A stretch of 64,000 nucleotides of DNA from Frigidibacter sp037095735 (lineage in GTDB: Bacteria > Pseudomonadota > Alphaproteobacteria > Rhodobacterales > Rhodobacteraceae), in assembly GCF_037095735.1 (NCBI RefSeq), contig NZ_JBAWKD010000001.1, positions 992,001 through 1,056,000 of the forward strand, read 5' to 3'. Under the pieces are notes generated by a model that was not told the DNA's origin, searched no databases, and saw nothing but the letters and a program-made list of their open reading frames with translations. The translations under genes and the position numbers were made by a program. Of the stretch, positions 42,058 through 49,896 are shown piece by piece (within the stretch, counting starts at the first letter, position 1; each line of letters begins with the position of its first letter).

Positions 42058-43074
42058 ATGGCCACGCCCACCTCCCTCGCCGCGCTCTCCGGTCGCGAAA
42101 AGGCTGCCATCGTCTTCCTCTGCCTTGGGCAGTCGAAGGGGTCGAAGCTGATGCAGATGCTGGACGAGGCCGAGATCCAGCAGATCTCGCTGTCGATGGC
42201 GGCGCTGGGGCCGGTCTCGCCCGATCTCGCCGAAGAGGTTCTGGGCGAGTTCGTCGGCGGTATGGCCGAGGGCGGTGGGCTCTTCGGTTCGCAAAGCGCG
42301 GCCGAGCGGATGCTGGCGGGCTTCCTGCCCGAGGACAAGGTCTCGGACATCATGCGCGACATCCGCGCGCCGCTGACCGGCCGCAACGTCTGGGACAATT
42401 TCAACTCGCTGAACGAGGCGGTGATCGCCAACTTCCTGAAGGGCGAGCACGACCAGACCGCTGCCGCGATCCTGTCGAAGGTGAAGGCCGACGTGGCCGC
42501 CAAGGTGCTGCCGCTGCTGGGGCCCGAGCGGATGGCAGAGGTCGCGGGGCGGATGCTGGACATCGACACGCTGCCGCGCCACGTGCTCGAGGATCTGGAA
42601 TCGGTGCTGGAGAAGGACTTCCTCGCCTCGGCCACGCATCGCACCGGCCCCGACCCGCAGCAGCGGATGGCGGATCTGTTCAACAAGATGGACAGCACCG
42701 TCTTCGAGGAGCTGTCGCAGCACCTGGAAAAGCGGGCGCCGGAGAGCTTCGTGGCGATCAAGCAGAAGATGTTCACCTTCGACGATCTCGCCCGGCTCGA
42801 CCAGAACTCGCTGGCCCGCGTCATGCGCGCGGCCGAGGGCAACGCCCTGCCGCTGGCGCTGCGCGGCGCGAAGAAAGAGGTCCGCGACGTCTTCCTGGGC
42901 GCGCTGCCGGCCCGGTCGCGCGAGATGCTGCTGGACGAGATGAATACCATGGGCGCGGTGCGCGCCAAGGAGGTTCAGGCGGCGCAGGTCACGCTGGTGG
43001 ATGCGGCGCTGGAACTGGCGCGGCAGGAGGTCATCACCCTGCCGAGCGCCGAGGACGACATGCTGGTCGATTAA
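42058..43074 (+). CDS. fliG: Flagellar motor switch protein FliG
   Basis: A 338-residue C-ring protein that couples stator force to rotation. N, middle and C domains are recognisable; the torque domain has FDDLARLDQNSLARVMRAA, AKKEVRDVFLGALPARSREMLLDEM and GAVRAKEVQAAQ with the expected charged residues. In the middle domain the EHPQ motif important for contact with FliM reads EHDQ (about residue 129). Stop overlaps the stop of the next gene on the other strand. Confidence 0.93.
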   Translation: MATPTSLAALSGREKAAIVFLCLGQSKGSKLMQMLDEAEIQQISLSMAALGPVSPDLAEEVLGEFVGGMAEGGGLFGSQSAAERMLAGFLPEDKVSDIMRDIRAPLTGRNVWDNFNSLNEAVIANFLKGEHDQTAAAILSKVKADVAAKVLPLLGPERMAEVAGRMLDIDTLPRHVLEDLESVLEKDFLASATHRTGPDPQQRMADLFNKMDSTVFEELSQHLEKRAPESFVAIKQKMFTFDDLARLDQNSLARVMRAAEGNALPLALRGAKKEVRDVFLGALPARSREMLLDEMNTMGAVRAKEVQAAQVTLVDAALELARQEVITLPSAEDDMLVD

Positions 43075-43886
43075 CGGTAGCGCGAGGCCGTGAAGGTCGC
43101 GACCGCCTCGATGTCGATCGTGACCGGAACGAACGATCCGCTGGTGGCCGAGGTCATCAGCTGGATGATCGGGTTCGACGACATGTTGTCCGCCGCGGTC
43201 TGCGCATCGCTGATCGCCAGGTAGGTGCGGATCAGCTTTTCCTGAACGTCCGGGTCCTGCAGGTCCTCGATGTCCATCTTCTTGGCGAAGAGCTTGGCCT
43301 GCTGGTCGACATCTGCGGTGGCGAGCGAGTCGGGAAGCCCCAGCGCGGTGCGCATGAAGTCCCCCATCGTCTCGTCGGCCAGCACCTTGTACCAGCTGGT
43401 CAGGGTCGAGGCCTTCTGCTGGAATTCCAGCGCCGCGCCCAGCGTCTCGCTGTCGTCGGAGGTGTTGTTGATGAACACCTGCTCGGTGTACTTGGCCACC
43501 ATGTCCTCGACCCAGCTCGAGGACTGGAAGGTGTCCTCGGTGCCCGAGGCGAAGTCTAGCCCGTTGTAGAGCGTCTTGAACCGGCTGTCGGTCAGCTTGT
43601 TGACCAGCGACTTGGTATCCTCGATGTCGCTTTCGAGGATCTTGCGCATCATCGCCTTGGCGTAGGTCTGGTCTTCCAGATCGTAGGCCTTCATCACGAA
43701 GCTGTAGACCTCGTAATTGCCCATCAGGTCGTCGATCGAGGTGATCGAGGATGCCTTTTCGCGGAAGGTCTCGATCTCGCGCGCCGCCATCGGCTCCTTG
43801 GCGGTGATCTCGAGCTGCTTCTCGCGCGTGCGCGAGATCAGCGAGTAGGCGACCGAACCGGACAGACCCGAGGTGAGAACGACCAT
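43071..43886 (-). CDS. DUF1217-type flagellar protein
   Basis: A 271-residue protein rich in charged and Ser/Thr residues without signal peptide or membrane helix. I recognise the DUF1217 pattern (SISRTREKQLE, DLMGNYEVYSFVMKAYDLEDQTYAKAMMRKILESDIEDTKSLVNKLTDSRFK, IIQLMTSAT). Members are encoded in alphaproteobacterial flagellar clusters and are thought to be flagellar, function not established. It follows flbT by one base, so it is co-expressed with flagellin assembly genes. Confidence 0.72.
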   Translation of the reverse strand: MVVLTSGLSGSVAYSLISRTREKQLEITAKEPMAAREIETFREKASSITSIDDLMGNYEVYSFVMKAYDLEDQTYAKAMMRKILESDIEDTKSLVNKLTDSRFKTLYNGLDFASGTEDTFQSSSWVEDMVAKYTEQVFINNTSDDSETLGAALEFQQKASTLTSWYKVLADETMGDFMRTALGLPDSLATADVDQQAKLFAKKMDIEDLQDPDVQEKLIRTYLAISDAQTAADNMSSNPIIQLMTSATSGSFVPVTIDIEAVATFTASRYR

Positions 43887-43887
43887 G

Positions 43888-44319
43888 TCAGCCCTCCGCC
43901 GCGGCAGGGGGCGGGGCGTCGTTCATCGCGGCGATATGGGCCAGCACCTTGTCCTCGTGCTGCATCACCGGGCGCATCGCGCGCAGCGCCATGTAGTGAT
44001 TGCCGATCGAGACGTTCGAGGCTGCCTCGAACACCTTCTGCGCGATCTCGGGCCGGTAGACCGGCACGAGCCGCGCAAGCAGGTCGCGGATCTCGGGGCC
44101 CAGCCGGTCGCGCAGGTCCGACTGCATGACGGCGCACTGGATCAGGAAATAGGCGCGGGCCGCCGGTCGGGTGACGGGCGGCTCGTCGATCAGCTCGTTC
44201 TCGCGGATGACATCGGCGCGGTTCTCGATGACGAAAACCTGCCGGCGATCCGCGTTGCGGATGACGCAGCCGTTGATCACCACCCGTTCGTTGGGCTTGA
44301 GGGTGAGCTTGAGCGCCAT
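43888..44319 (-). CDS. flbT: Flagellin biosynthesis repressor FlbT
   Basis: A 143-residue protein that in Caulobacter binds the flagellin mRNA leader and reduces its translation until hook completion. Start at ATG 44319 (MALKLTLKPNERVVINGCVIRN); family pattern NADRRQVFVIENRADVIRE and IAQKVFEAASNVSIGNHYMALRAM. Operon with flagellin and flaF. The flagellin 5' leader and the flagellin-flaF hairpin are candidate targets. Confidence 0.92.
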   Translation of the reverse strand: MALKLTLKPNERVVINGCVIRNADRRQVFVIENRADVIRENELIDEPPVTRPAARAYFLIQCAVMQSDLRDRLGPEIRDLLARLVPVYRPEIAQKVFEAASNVSIGNHYMALRAMRPVMQHEDKVLAHIAAMNDAPPPAAAEG

Positions 44320-44329
44320 CGCCGCGGCC

Positions 44330-44746
44330 TCAGAGAGCGCCGGCCGACTTGACGGGATGCTCGCCAGCATCGCCCGCAAGGCCGGCGATGATGTTGCGGT
44401 TGATCTCGATCAGCGGGCGGACGCGGGACTTGCCCGACAGGATCGCGCTGGTCTGCTTGTCGACCCAGTGCGAGATCGACAGGAGCGCGGCGCGCAGGCC
44501 CTGCGGCAGGCTGTTGCCCGGGCCGGTCAGGTCGGTGCGGAAGGCGTTCCAGACTTTCTGGTTCTCGGCCAGCGCCTCGCGCAGGCCGCCGGCCAGCACG
44601 CCCAGCTTGTCGGAGCCGGTGCTGGCTGCGTCGAAAGCTGCGGCGAAGGATTCGAGTTTGACGTTCGCGGCCAGAAGGATCCGCCGCTCGATCTGGCGGG
44701 GGCTTTCCGTCTCGCGGATGGTCCGCTTGTACGCAAGGATGCTCAT
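44330..44746 (-). CDS. flaF: Flagellar biosynthesis regulator FlaF
   Basis: A 138-residue cytoplasmic protein, activator/chaperone of flagellin synthesis and secretion in alphaproteobacteria, counterpart to FlbT. Family features: RETESPRQIERRILLAANVKLE, QKVWNAFRTDL and a terminal IEINRNIIAGLAG. Ten bases separate it from flbT; 133 bases from flagellin upstream. Confidence 0.9.
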   Translation of the reverse strand: MSILAYKRTIRETESPRQIERRILLAANVKLESFAAAFDAASTGSDKLGVLAGGLREALAENQKVWNAFRTDLTGPGNSLPQGLRAALLSISHWVDKQTSAILSGKSRVRPLIEINRNIIAGLAGDAGEHPVKSAGAL

Positions 44747-44824
44747 GCCTGTCTCTTCCGTCTCGTGCCTCGGTCACGGTCCGTCTTTGGGGCGGACTTC
44801 GTTCGGTTCGGAAACGCGCGCTCC

Positions 44825-44863
44825 CCGGCGGGCCTGGAGAGCGGAGGCCGAAGCCCCCGCCGG
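44825..44863 (-). terminator. Stem-loop between flagellin and flaF
   Basis: CCGGCGGG and CCCGCCGG form an 8-pair stem around a 23-base loop, flanked by further complementary CGCGC/GCGCG bases, in the 133-base gap after the flagellin stop. This could attenuate read-through, giving more flagellin than FlaF/FlbT mRNA, or protect the flagellin message 3' end. Confidence 0.5.
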
Positions 44864-44879
44864 AAAGCGCGTGCCACTG

Positions 44880-45803
44880 TTACTGGAACAGGCTGAGCAG
44901 GTTCTGCGGCGCCTGGTTCGCGATCGACAGCGATTGCGTGGCCAGCTGCTGCTGCACCTGCAGGGCCTGCAGACGGGCGGCTTCTTCTTCCATGTCCGCG
45001 TCCACCATCGCACCGACGCCGGTGTCGAGGTTGTCGGTGAGGTTGGTCAGGAATTCCTGCTGGTTGTCGATCGACTCTTCCGAGACGCCGAGCTGGGTCG
45101 CGGCCGAGGTCGCGCGGGCCAGAACGCTTTCCGAGGCGCTCAGCACGCCGGCCAGGTAGGCCGCACCGTTGGTCGCATCGGCACCGTTGGTCGAGAAGCC
45201 GGCGGCGATCGCGGTGAAGTCCGCGAGCATGGCCGAAAGGTCGACGGTGTCGACATCGAGCGTGGTGGTGCTGATGCCGGTCGAGTCGCGGGTGATGCCG
45301 GTGACGACGCTGCGGGTCGAGGTGGTCTCGGTGGCCGAGGTCAGCGCACCGGTGGTGGCGTCGACCGAGGCGCCCGCGACGGTGCCGGCGTTGGCCGCGT
45401 TCACCATGTCATCGCCGTTGAAGGTCGAGGACTGGATGGTGTTGGTCATCTCTTTCAGGATGGCATCCAGTTCCGTCTGGATGTCATCGAGGCCGCCGGT
45501 CGCGCCCTGGGCGAAGGCGACACGCTCTTGGAAGCGCTGGGCCTGCTCTTGGAAGGTCTCGGTGCCGAGACGCGCGGTCGCGACCGAGTTGTTGGTCAGC
45601 GTCAGGCCTTCGTTGATCGCCGAATAGGCCGACGAGTCGCCCTTCATGGTTTCGGAGATGTTGAAGTACGCCGCGTTGTCCTTGCCCGAGTTGATCTTCA
45701 GGCCGGTGGAGATGCGGCTCTGGGTGGTGTCCAGGCTCGAGTTGATGCCCCGCAGCGTCGAGAGCGCGTTCATTGCGGAGGAGTTGGTCATGATCGACGA
45801 CAT
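44880..45803 (-). CDS. Flagellin
   Basis: A 307-residue filament subunit. The N-terminal D0/D1 helices (SIMTNSSAMNALSTLRGINSSLDTTQSRISTGLKINSGKDNAAYFNISETM) and C-terminal D1/D0 helices (ESIDNQQEFLTNLTDNLDTGVGAMVDADMEEEAARLQALQVQQQLATQSLSIANQAPQNLLSLF) are well conserved; the middle is Ser/Thr-rich and variable. The length is intermediate for alphaproteobacterial flagellins. An AAGGG element precedes the ATG. Only one flagellin gene is in the window. Confidence 0.96.
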   Translation of the reverse strand: MSSIMTNSSAMNALSTLRGINSSLDTTQSRISTGLKINSGKDNAAYFNISETMKGDSSAYSAINEGLTLTNNSVATARLGTETFQEQAQRFQERVAFAQGATGGLDDIQTELDAILKEMTNTIQSSTFNGDDMVNAANAGTVAGASVDATTGALTSATETTSTRSVVTGITRDSTGISTTTLDVDTVDLSAMLADFTAIAAGFSTNGADATNGAAYLAGVLSASESVLARATSAATQLGVSEESIDNQQEFLTNLTDNLDTGVGAMVDADMEEEAARLQALQVQQQLATQSLSIANQAPQNLLSLFQ

Positions 45804-45939
45804 TGGTCGTTACCCTTCGTGCTTTCTGCTTCTGTGGCCCGAGGCTTTCTGTCCCGGGGTGAGCCGCCCGCGTTCTGCGGTGCGTCACTCACGCACATGA
45901 ATAAGTTAAAACTTTCGGGCGCAATTGTGGCTGACTCGG

Positions 45940-45977
45940 AACAGGTTGAAGGCCGCACAGAATGCGGCCCACCTGTT
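45940..45977 (-). terminator. Two-part hairpin between flgN-like gene and flagellin
   Basis: AACAGGT/ACCTGTT (outer) and GGCCGCA/TGCGGCC (inner, 5-base loop) form a 14-pair interrupted stem, 38 bases after the stop of the flgN-like gene. It probably ends or stabilises the flgI-flgJ-flgN transcript; no strong T run follows. The flagellin promoter should lie between it and 45803. Confidence 0.5.
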
Positions 45978-46015
45978 GCCGTTTCGCAACTTCACGGAGA
46001 GTCAGCCGCCCGTTT

Positions 46016-46513
46016 TCAGAGCTCGCGGTCGATGTGCTCTGCGCCCGGGGGGGCGGGGCGTTCGCGGGTCTGGCCGTTGCGGCCGTAGACGCCGGCGGAT
46101 GAATGTCGGTCCCTGATCCGTTGAATCTCGACGGAAATCATCCGGGCGGCCTCGGCGGCACCGGCCAGGGTCTCGGCATTCTGCGCGGCGGTGGTGCGCA
46201 GCGCCTCGAGCCGGGGACGCAACGTGGGGAAACCCTCGAGCCCCTCGGCAAGTTCCGGGATCGCGGCCAGCGCGGCCTCGACCCGGGCCAGTCCCTCGGC
46301 CTTCTGTGGCCCGGTTTCGGCCAGTTCGGAGATTCGCCCCTCGATCGCGGCCTCGGTCTCGACCGCGAGCAGGGCGGAAAGCCAGTCGATCGCCTGCTCG
46401 GCCTCGGTCACCCGCGGGTCGGTCTCGGGCTCGGCCAGCCCTTCGCGCAGGCGGTCGACCATCTTCTGGCCAAGGCGCGCGATCAGCTCGCGCGGGGCCT
46501 CGCCGGTGCTCAT
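46016..46513 (-). CDS. FlgN-like export chaperone candidate
   Basis: A 165-residue, helical, acidic protein. Glu/Ala-rich helices and a terminal segment IQRIRDRHSSAGVYGRNGQ resemble the alphaproteobacterial FlgN-type chaperones for hook-junction proteins FlgK and FlgL, which are encoded nearby. Similarity is weak, so the assignment rests mainly on position: its ATG overlaps flgJ by four bases in the flgI-flgJ operon. Confidence 0.55.
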   Translation of the reverse strand: MSTGEAPRELIARLGQKMVDRLREGLAEPETDPRVTEAEQAIDWLSALLAVETEAAIEGRISELAETGPQKAEGLARVEAALAAIPELAEGLEGFPTLRPRLEALRTTAAQNAETLAGAAEAARMISVEIQRIRDRHSSAGVYGRNGQTRERPAPPGAEHIDREL

Positions 46514-46794
46514 GGCTTGCCTCCGTAGGCGGTCAGCATCCGCTCGACGCTTTGCGCGATGCCGGTGGTGCCGCTGTCGGCCACCTTCTTCGCGATCGCC
46601 TCGGCCAGGAAGCTGTTCCAGGTCTGCTCGGCATTGCTGGACCCGATCGCGCCCTTGCCGGCGTTCTTCAGCATCTCCTGCATGGTCTGGGTCAGGAACA
46701 CCGTCTCGAACTGCTTGCCGGCCTCGGCGGCGCGCGCCTTGGTGTCGGTCTTGGTCATCGCCAGCGCGGCGCGCGGGTCGGTGGGGTCGATCAT
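46510..46794 (-). CDS. flgJ: Single-domain rod-binding protein FlgJ (CheL type)
   Basis: A 94-residue protein corresponding only to the rod-binding/capping domain (AAEAGKQFETVFLTQTMQEMLKNAGKG and AEQTWNSFLAEAIAKKVADSGTTGIAQSVERML). The muramidase domain of enterobacterial FlgJ is absent; SltF at 30.5-31.6 kb probably provides that activity. Its ATG overlaps the flgI stop. Confidence 0.9.
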   Translation of the reverse strand: MIDPTDPRAALAMTKTDTKARAAEAGKQFETVFLTQTMQEMLKNAGKGAIGSSNAEQTWNSFLAEAIAKKVADSGTTGIAQSVERMLTAYGGKP

Positions 46795-47912
46795 CAGATG
46801 ATCTCCAGATCGGCGTGCAGCGCGCCTGCGGCCTTGATCGCCTGCAGGATCGAGATCGTCTCTTGCGCGCCGATGCCGATGGCGTTCAGCCCGTCCACCA
46901 GGTCCTGCAGGCTCACGTCGCCCTGCAGCACCGCGAAGCCCGAGTTCTTCTGCTGCACGTTGATCTCGGTTTCCGGGATCACCACGGTCTCGCCGATGGT
47001 GATCGGGTTCGGCTGGCTCACGCTCGCGGTCTCGCGCACCATCACCGTCAGCCCGCCCTGCGACACCGCCACCTCGTCGATGCGCACGTTCGACCCGATG
47101 ACGATCGTGCCGGTCTTGGCGTCGATCACCACCTTGGCCGGGCTGTCGGGCTGCACGCGCAGGTTCTCGATATCCGCCATCAGGCCCGGGATGTCGGTCT
47201 TGTCGCGGATCGCCACCTCGACCGTGCCGTTGTCGAGCGCGCGGGCCCGGCCCATGCTTTCGTCGTTGATCGCCTGCGCGATGCGCTGGGCGGTGGTGAA
47301 ATCGGGCACCCGCAGCGCAAGGCGGACAGAGTTCAGGTCGTTCATCTCGAAGGCGATTTCGCGCTCGACGATGGCGCCGTTCGGGATCCGCGCCACGGTG
47401 GGCACGCCGTTCACCACGCTCGAGGCAGCGCCCTCGGCCGAATAGCCCGAGGACGAGATCGGCCCTTCGGCCACGGCGTAGATCTCGCCGTCCGCCCCGG
47501 CGAGCGGGGTGACGATCAGCGTGCCGCCACGCAACGAGCTGGCGTCCCCAAGGGACGAGACCATGACGTCGATGTCGGCACCGCGCCGCGCGAAGGGCGG
47601 CAGGCGGGCGGTGACCATGACCGCGGCGGTGTTCTTGGTCTTGATCGTGTCGTTCGACAGGTTGCCGACGCCCAGCCGGGCCAGCATCCCCTCGATCGAC
47701 TTGCGGGTGAAGGGCGAGTTCTTCAGCGAGTCCCCGGTGCCGTCGAGGCCGACGACAAGCCCGTAGCCGACCAGCTGGTTCTCGCGCACGCCCTCGAACT
47801 GGACGATGTCCTTGATCCGCACATCGGCCTGGGCCGGCGAGAGCAGCAGCAGGGCCGAGCAGGCAGCGCCCGCCAGCCCGCGCATCACGCGATCGATCCG
47901 AAACCTGCCCAT
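46794..47912 (-). CDS. flgI: Flagellar P-ring protein FlgI
   Basis: A 372-residue periplasmic P-ring subunit with a signal peptide (GLAGAACSALLLLSPAQA, cut before DVRIKDI). Typical motifs: RIKDIVQFEGVRENQLVGYGLVVGLDGTGD, NTAAVMVTARLPPFARRGADIDVMVSSLGDASSLRGGTLIVTPL and a C-terminal LVDGLNAIGIGAQETISILQAIKAAGALHADLEII. ATG 47912 has GAGGTG before it and yields a proper signal peptide; longer in-frame starts up to 48086 do not. Confidence 0.95.
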   Translation of the reverse strand: MGRFRIDRVMRGLAGAACSALLLLSPAQADVRIKDIVQFEGVRENQLVGYGLVVGLDGTGDSLKNSPFTRKSIEGMLARLGVGNLSNDTIKTKNTAAVMVTARLPPFARRGADIDVMVSSLGDASSLRGGTLIVTPLAGADGEIYAVAEGPISSSGYSAEGAASSVVNGVPTVARIPNGAIVEREIAFEMNDLNSVRLALRVPDFTTAQRIAQAINDESMGRARALDNGTVEVAIRDKTDIPGLMADIENLRVQPDSPAKVVIDAKTGTIVIGSNVRIDEVAVSQGGLTVMVRETASVSQPNPITIGETVVIPETEINVQQKNSGFAVLQGDVSLQDLVDGLNAIGIGAQETISILQAIKAAGALHADLEII

Positions 47913-48006
47913 GGTCACCTCAGAAGCCTGCGGAAGTCTAACCATGAATTGGCGACGGCTCAAAGGATAAACTGCTCGGGTGCGGTAGGATCTCACCATG
48001 AATTGC

Positions 48007-48047
48007 TTGACAGGTTCGGCGAATTTACTGATGGTAATTCTTGTCAA
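48007..48047. promoter_or_regulatory. Nested inverted repeat upstream of the atypical OmpR-type regulator
   Basis: TTGACA (48007-48012) pairs with TGTCAA (48042-48047), and inside it GAATTTAC (48021-48028) pairs imperfectly with GTAATTC (48034-48040). The element ends 31 bases before the regulator ATG, in the divergent gap with flgI. The 11-mer ACCATGAATTG also occurs twice (47941-47951 and 47995-48005), the first as part of TAACCATG, a near match to a CtrA half site. This suggests an operator controlling both genes. Confidence 0.45.
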
Positions 48048-48078
48048 TACTTGCTTTTCCGCTTTTGCGGGAGGTCCG

Positions 48079-48798
48079 ATGCACATCTACGTCTACGAGC
48101 TGCGCCAGGAGCGCCACGCGCCCCTCACGGCCGAACTCGCGGGCGTGGGGCTGGACCCCGTGCTGGTCGAGGCGGGCTTCTTCGCCGGCGATCTCGGATC
48201 GCTGACGCGCAAGGGCGGGGACACCCGGCCGATCCTGATCGCGGTCAGTCCGGTGATGCCGGCCCCGCCAAGCGAGCTGATCCGCCGGATCCGGTCGCGC
48301 GGGGTGCAGAACCCGGTGATCGTGCTGCGCGACACCCGCAACGCGCGCGAGGCGGCCGAGGTGCTGGACGCCGGCGCCGACGACGTGGTGGTGGCGCCGC
48401 TGAAGGGGGTCGAGCTGATCAGCCGCGTGCATTCGATCCTGCGCCGCGCCCATGGCTTCGCCTCTGAAAGCGTGACGGTGGGCGAGATCACCGCCTATTT
48501 CGACGGTCGCGATCCCGAGGTCTCGGGCGAGCGGCTGAAGCTGTCGCGGCGCGAGCATGCGATCTTCCAGCACCTGATCCTGAATTCGAACCGGGTGATC
48601 TCGAAGGGCGCGATCTACGACGCCGTCTACGGGATGAGCACCGACCAGCCGTTCGACAAGGTCATCGACGTCTATATCTGCAAGCTGCGCAAGAAGATCG
48701 GCGATGCCGCCGCAAGCGGCCAGCAGTATATCGAGACGGTCTATGGCCGCGGCTACAAGTTCGGGCTCGATGCCGGGCCGGCCGCGGTTTCGGCCTGA
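48079..48798 (+). CDS. Atypical OmpR-family regulator of the flagellar cluster (FtcR/Rem-like)
   Basis: A 239-residue protein. Residues ~130-230 form an OmpR/PhoB winged helix (LKLSRREHAIFQHLILNSNRVISKGAIYDAVYG, KVIDVYICKLRKKIG, IETVYGRGYKF), close to CtrA-type domains. Residues 1-120 have receiver topology but no acceptor Asp (ILIAVSPVMPA replaces xLLDxxLPG), no conserved Thr/Ser and no Lys (VVVAPL replaces xxxKPF). It is thus a phosphorylation-independent regulator, like FtcR of Brucella or Rem of Sinorhizobium. Start ATG 48079 with GGAGGT. Probably activates flagellar operons here. Confidence 0.8.
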   Translation: MHIYVYELRQERHAPLTAELAGVGLDPVLVEAGFFAGDLGSLTRKGGDTRPILIAVSPVMPAPPSELIRRIRSRGVQNPVIVLRDTRNAREAAEVLDAGADDVVVAPLKGVELISRVHSILRRAHGFASESVTVGEITAYFDGRDPEVSGERLKLSRREHAIFQHLILNSNRVISKGAIYDAVYGMSTDQPFDKVIDVYICKLRKKIGDAAASGQQYIETVYGRGYKFGLDAGPAAVSA

Positions 48799-48815
48799 GC
48801 GCGGCGGTCTGACCC

Positions 48816-49886
48816 TTACAGGTAGTTCAGGATGCTCAGCTGCTGCAGCTGGGCGGTGACCGCATAGGTCGCCTCGATCTGCGTCTGCAGCGCCGAGACG
48901 CGGGTCGCCGCCTCGTAGGGGTCGACGCCTTCCAGATCGAGGATCCGGTTGTTGTAGAGGTCCGACAGCTGCTGGTGGCGCGCGGTCTGCGTCTCCACCA
49001 GGTTCTGCTGGTTGCCCAGCGTCGCGCGCGACTGGTCGACCCCCGAGATCCCCGAGGACAGCGTGTTGATCGCGTCGCCGACCCAGGCGGCATAGGCATC
49101 GCTGTCGGTGATCGTGGTCACGTCCATCGTCGCGAACATCGCGAGGCCGCGCAGCGTGTCGAGGATCGCGCTGTCATTGGCCTGAATGCCGTAATCCAGC
49201 GTCACGCCCTGCGCGATGCGCGCGGTCAGCCGGGCGTTGTCGGTGCCGCCGGTCTGCGCCGGGGTGCCGTTGTAGAAGGTCCCCTCGAAATCCGAGGTGG
49301 TCCCGCTGGTCGAGGCGAAGGCGGCCTCGAGCGCCGCGATCTTCGCCGCGGCATCGTTGCTGTCGGTGATCGTGCCGCCGACAAGGGCCGCGACCGCATC
49401 CTCGGGGCTGGTCCCGGTGGTGGCGCTGGCCTTCGACCATTCCTGCAGCGCAGAGCCGTCGGTGCGGGTGCCCGCGAACAGGGCGCTGCCGCCGTAGGTG
49501 GTGTTCAGGGCGCTGACGATCGAACTGATCGCGGACAGCGCGCTCGACTGCAGCTGGCTGGCGGTCTGGGTGGCGCCCGATGCGTTGGGCAGCGCGAGGC
49601 TCAGGAAGCTTTGCGCCGCGTCGCGGGCAGCGCCAAGCGCCTCGTCCATCGCGCTCATCCGGCCGGCGACGAGTTCGTTGGTCACCAGGAAGCTGTCGGC
49701 CACGTCCATCTGCTGGCGCAGGATCAGCGTCTGCGCCGCCCCGCTGCCCAGCGAGGAATAGACATCGCTCTTCAGCCCGCTCGCCACCTCGTCGTTGGCC
49801 TGCAGAAGCTGGCCGTTCAGGCTGGCGAGCTTCAGGCGGTTGTTGAGCGTCATCTGGAAGCTCGACACCGTCGTCACGTTGACCAT
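48816..49886 (-). CDS. flgL: Hook-filament junction protein FlgL
   Basis: A 356-residue junction protein related to flagellin. N-terminal QMTLNNRLKLASLNGQLLQANDEVASGLKSDVYSSLGSGAAQTLILRQQMD and C-terminal DLYNNRILDLEGVDPYEAATRVSALQTQIEATYAVTAQLQQLSILNYL helices are the paired D0/D1 regions. Last gene of the flgE-flgK-flgL unit. Shadow frames in the variable middle were ignored. Confidence 0.92.
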   Translation of the reverse strand: MVNVTTVSSFQMTLNNRLKLASLNGQLLQANDEVASGLKSDVYSSLGSGAAQTLILRQQMDVADSFLVTNELVAGRMSAMDEALGAARDAAQSFLSLALPNASGATQTASQLQSSALSAISSIVSALNTTYGGSALFAGTRTDGSALQEWSKASATTGTSPEDAVAALVGGTITDSNDAAAKIAALEAAFASTSGTTSDFEGTFYNGTPAQTGGTDNARLTARIAQGVTLDYGIQANDSAILDTLRGLAMFATMDVTTITDSDAYAAWVGDAINTLSSGISGVDQSRATLGNQQNLVETQTARHQQLSDLYNNRILDLEGVDPYEAATRVSALQTQIEATYAVTAQLQQLSILNYL

Positions 49887-49896
49887 GGTTCAGTCC

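Noticed and set aside
48007..48035. Sigma-70 promoter starting at TTGACA
   Set aside because: A perfect -35 is present, but no acceptable -10 hexamer occurs at 16-18 bases; the palindromic reading is better supported.
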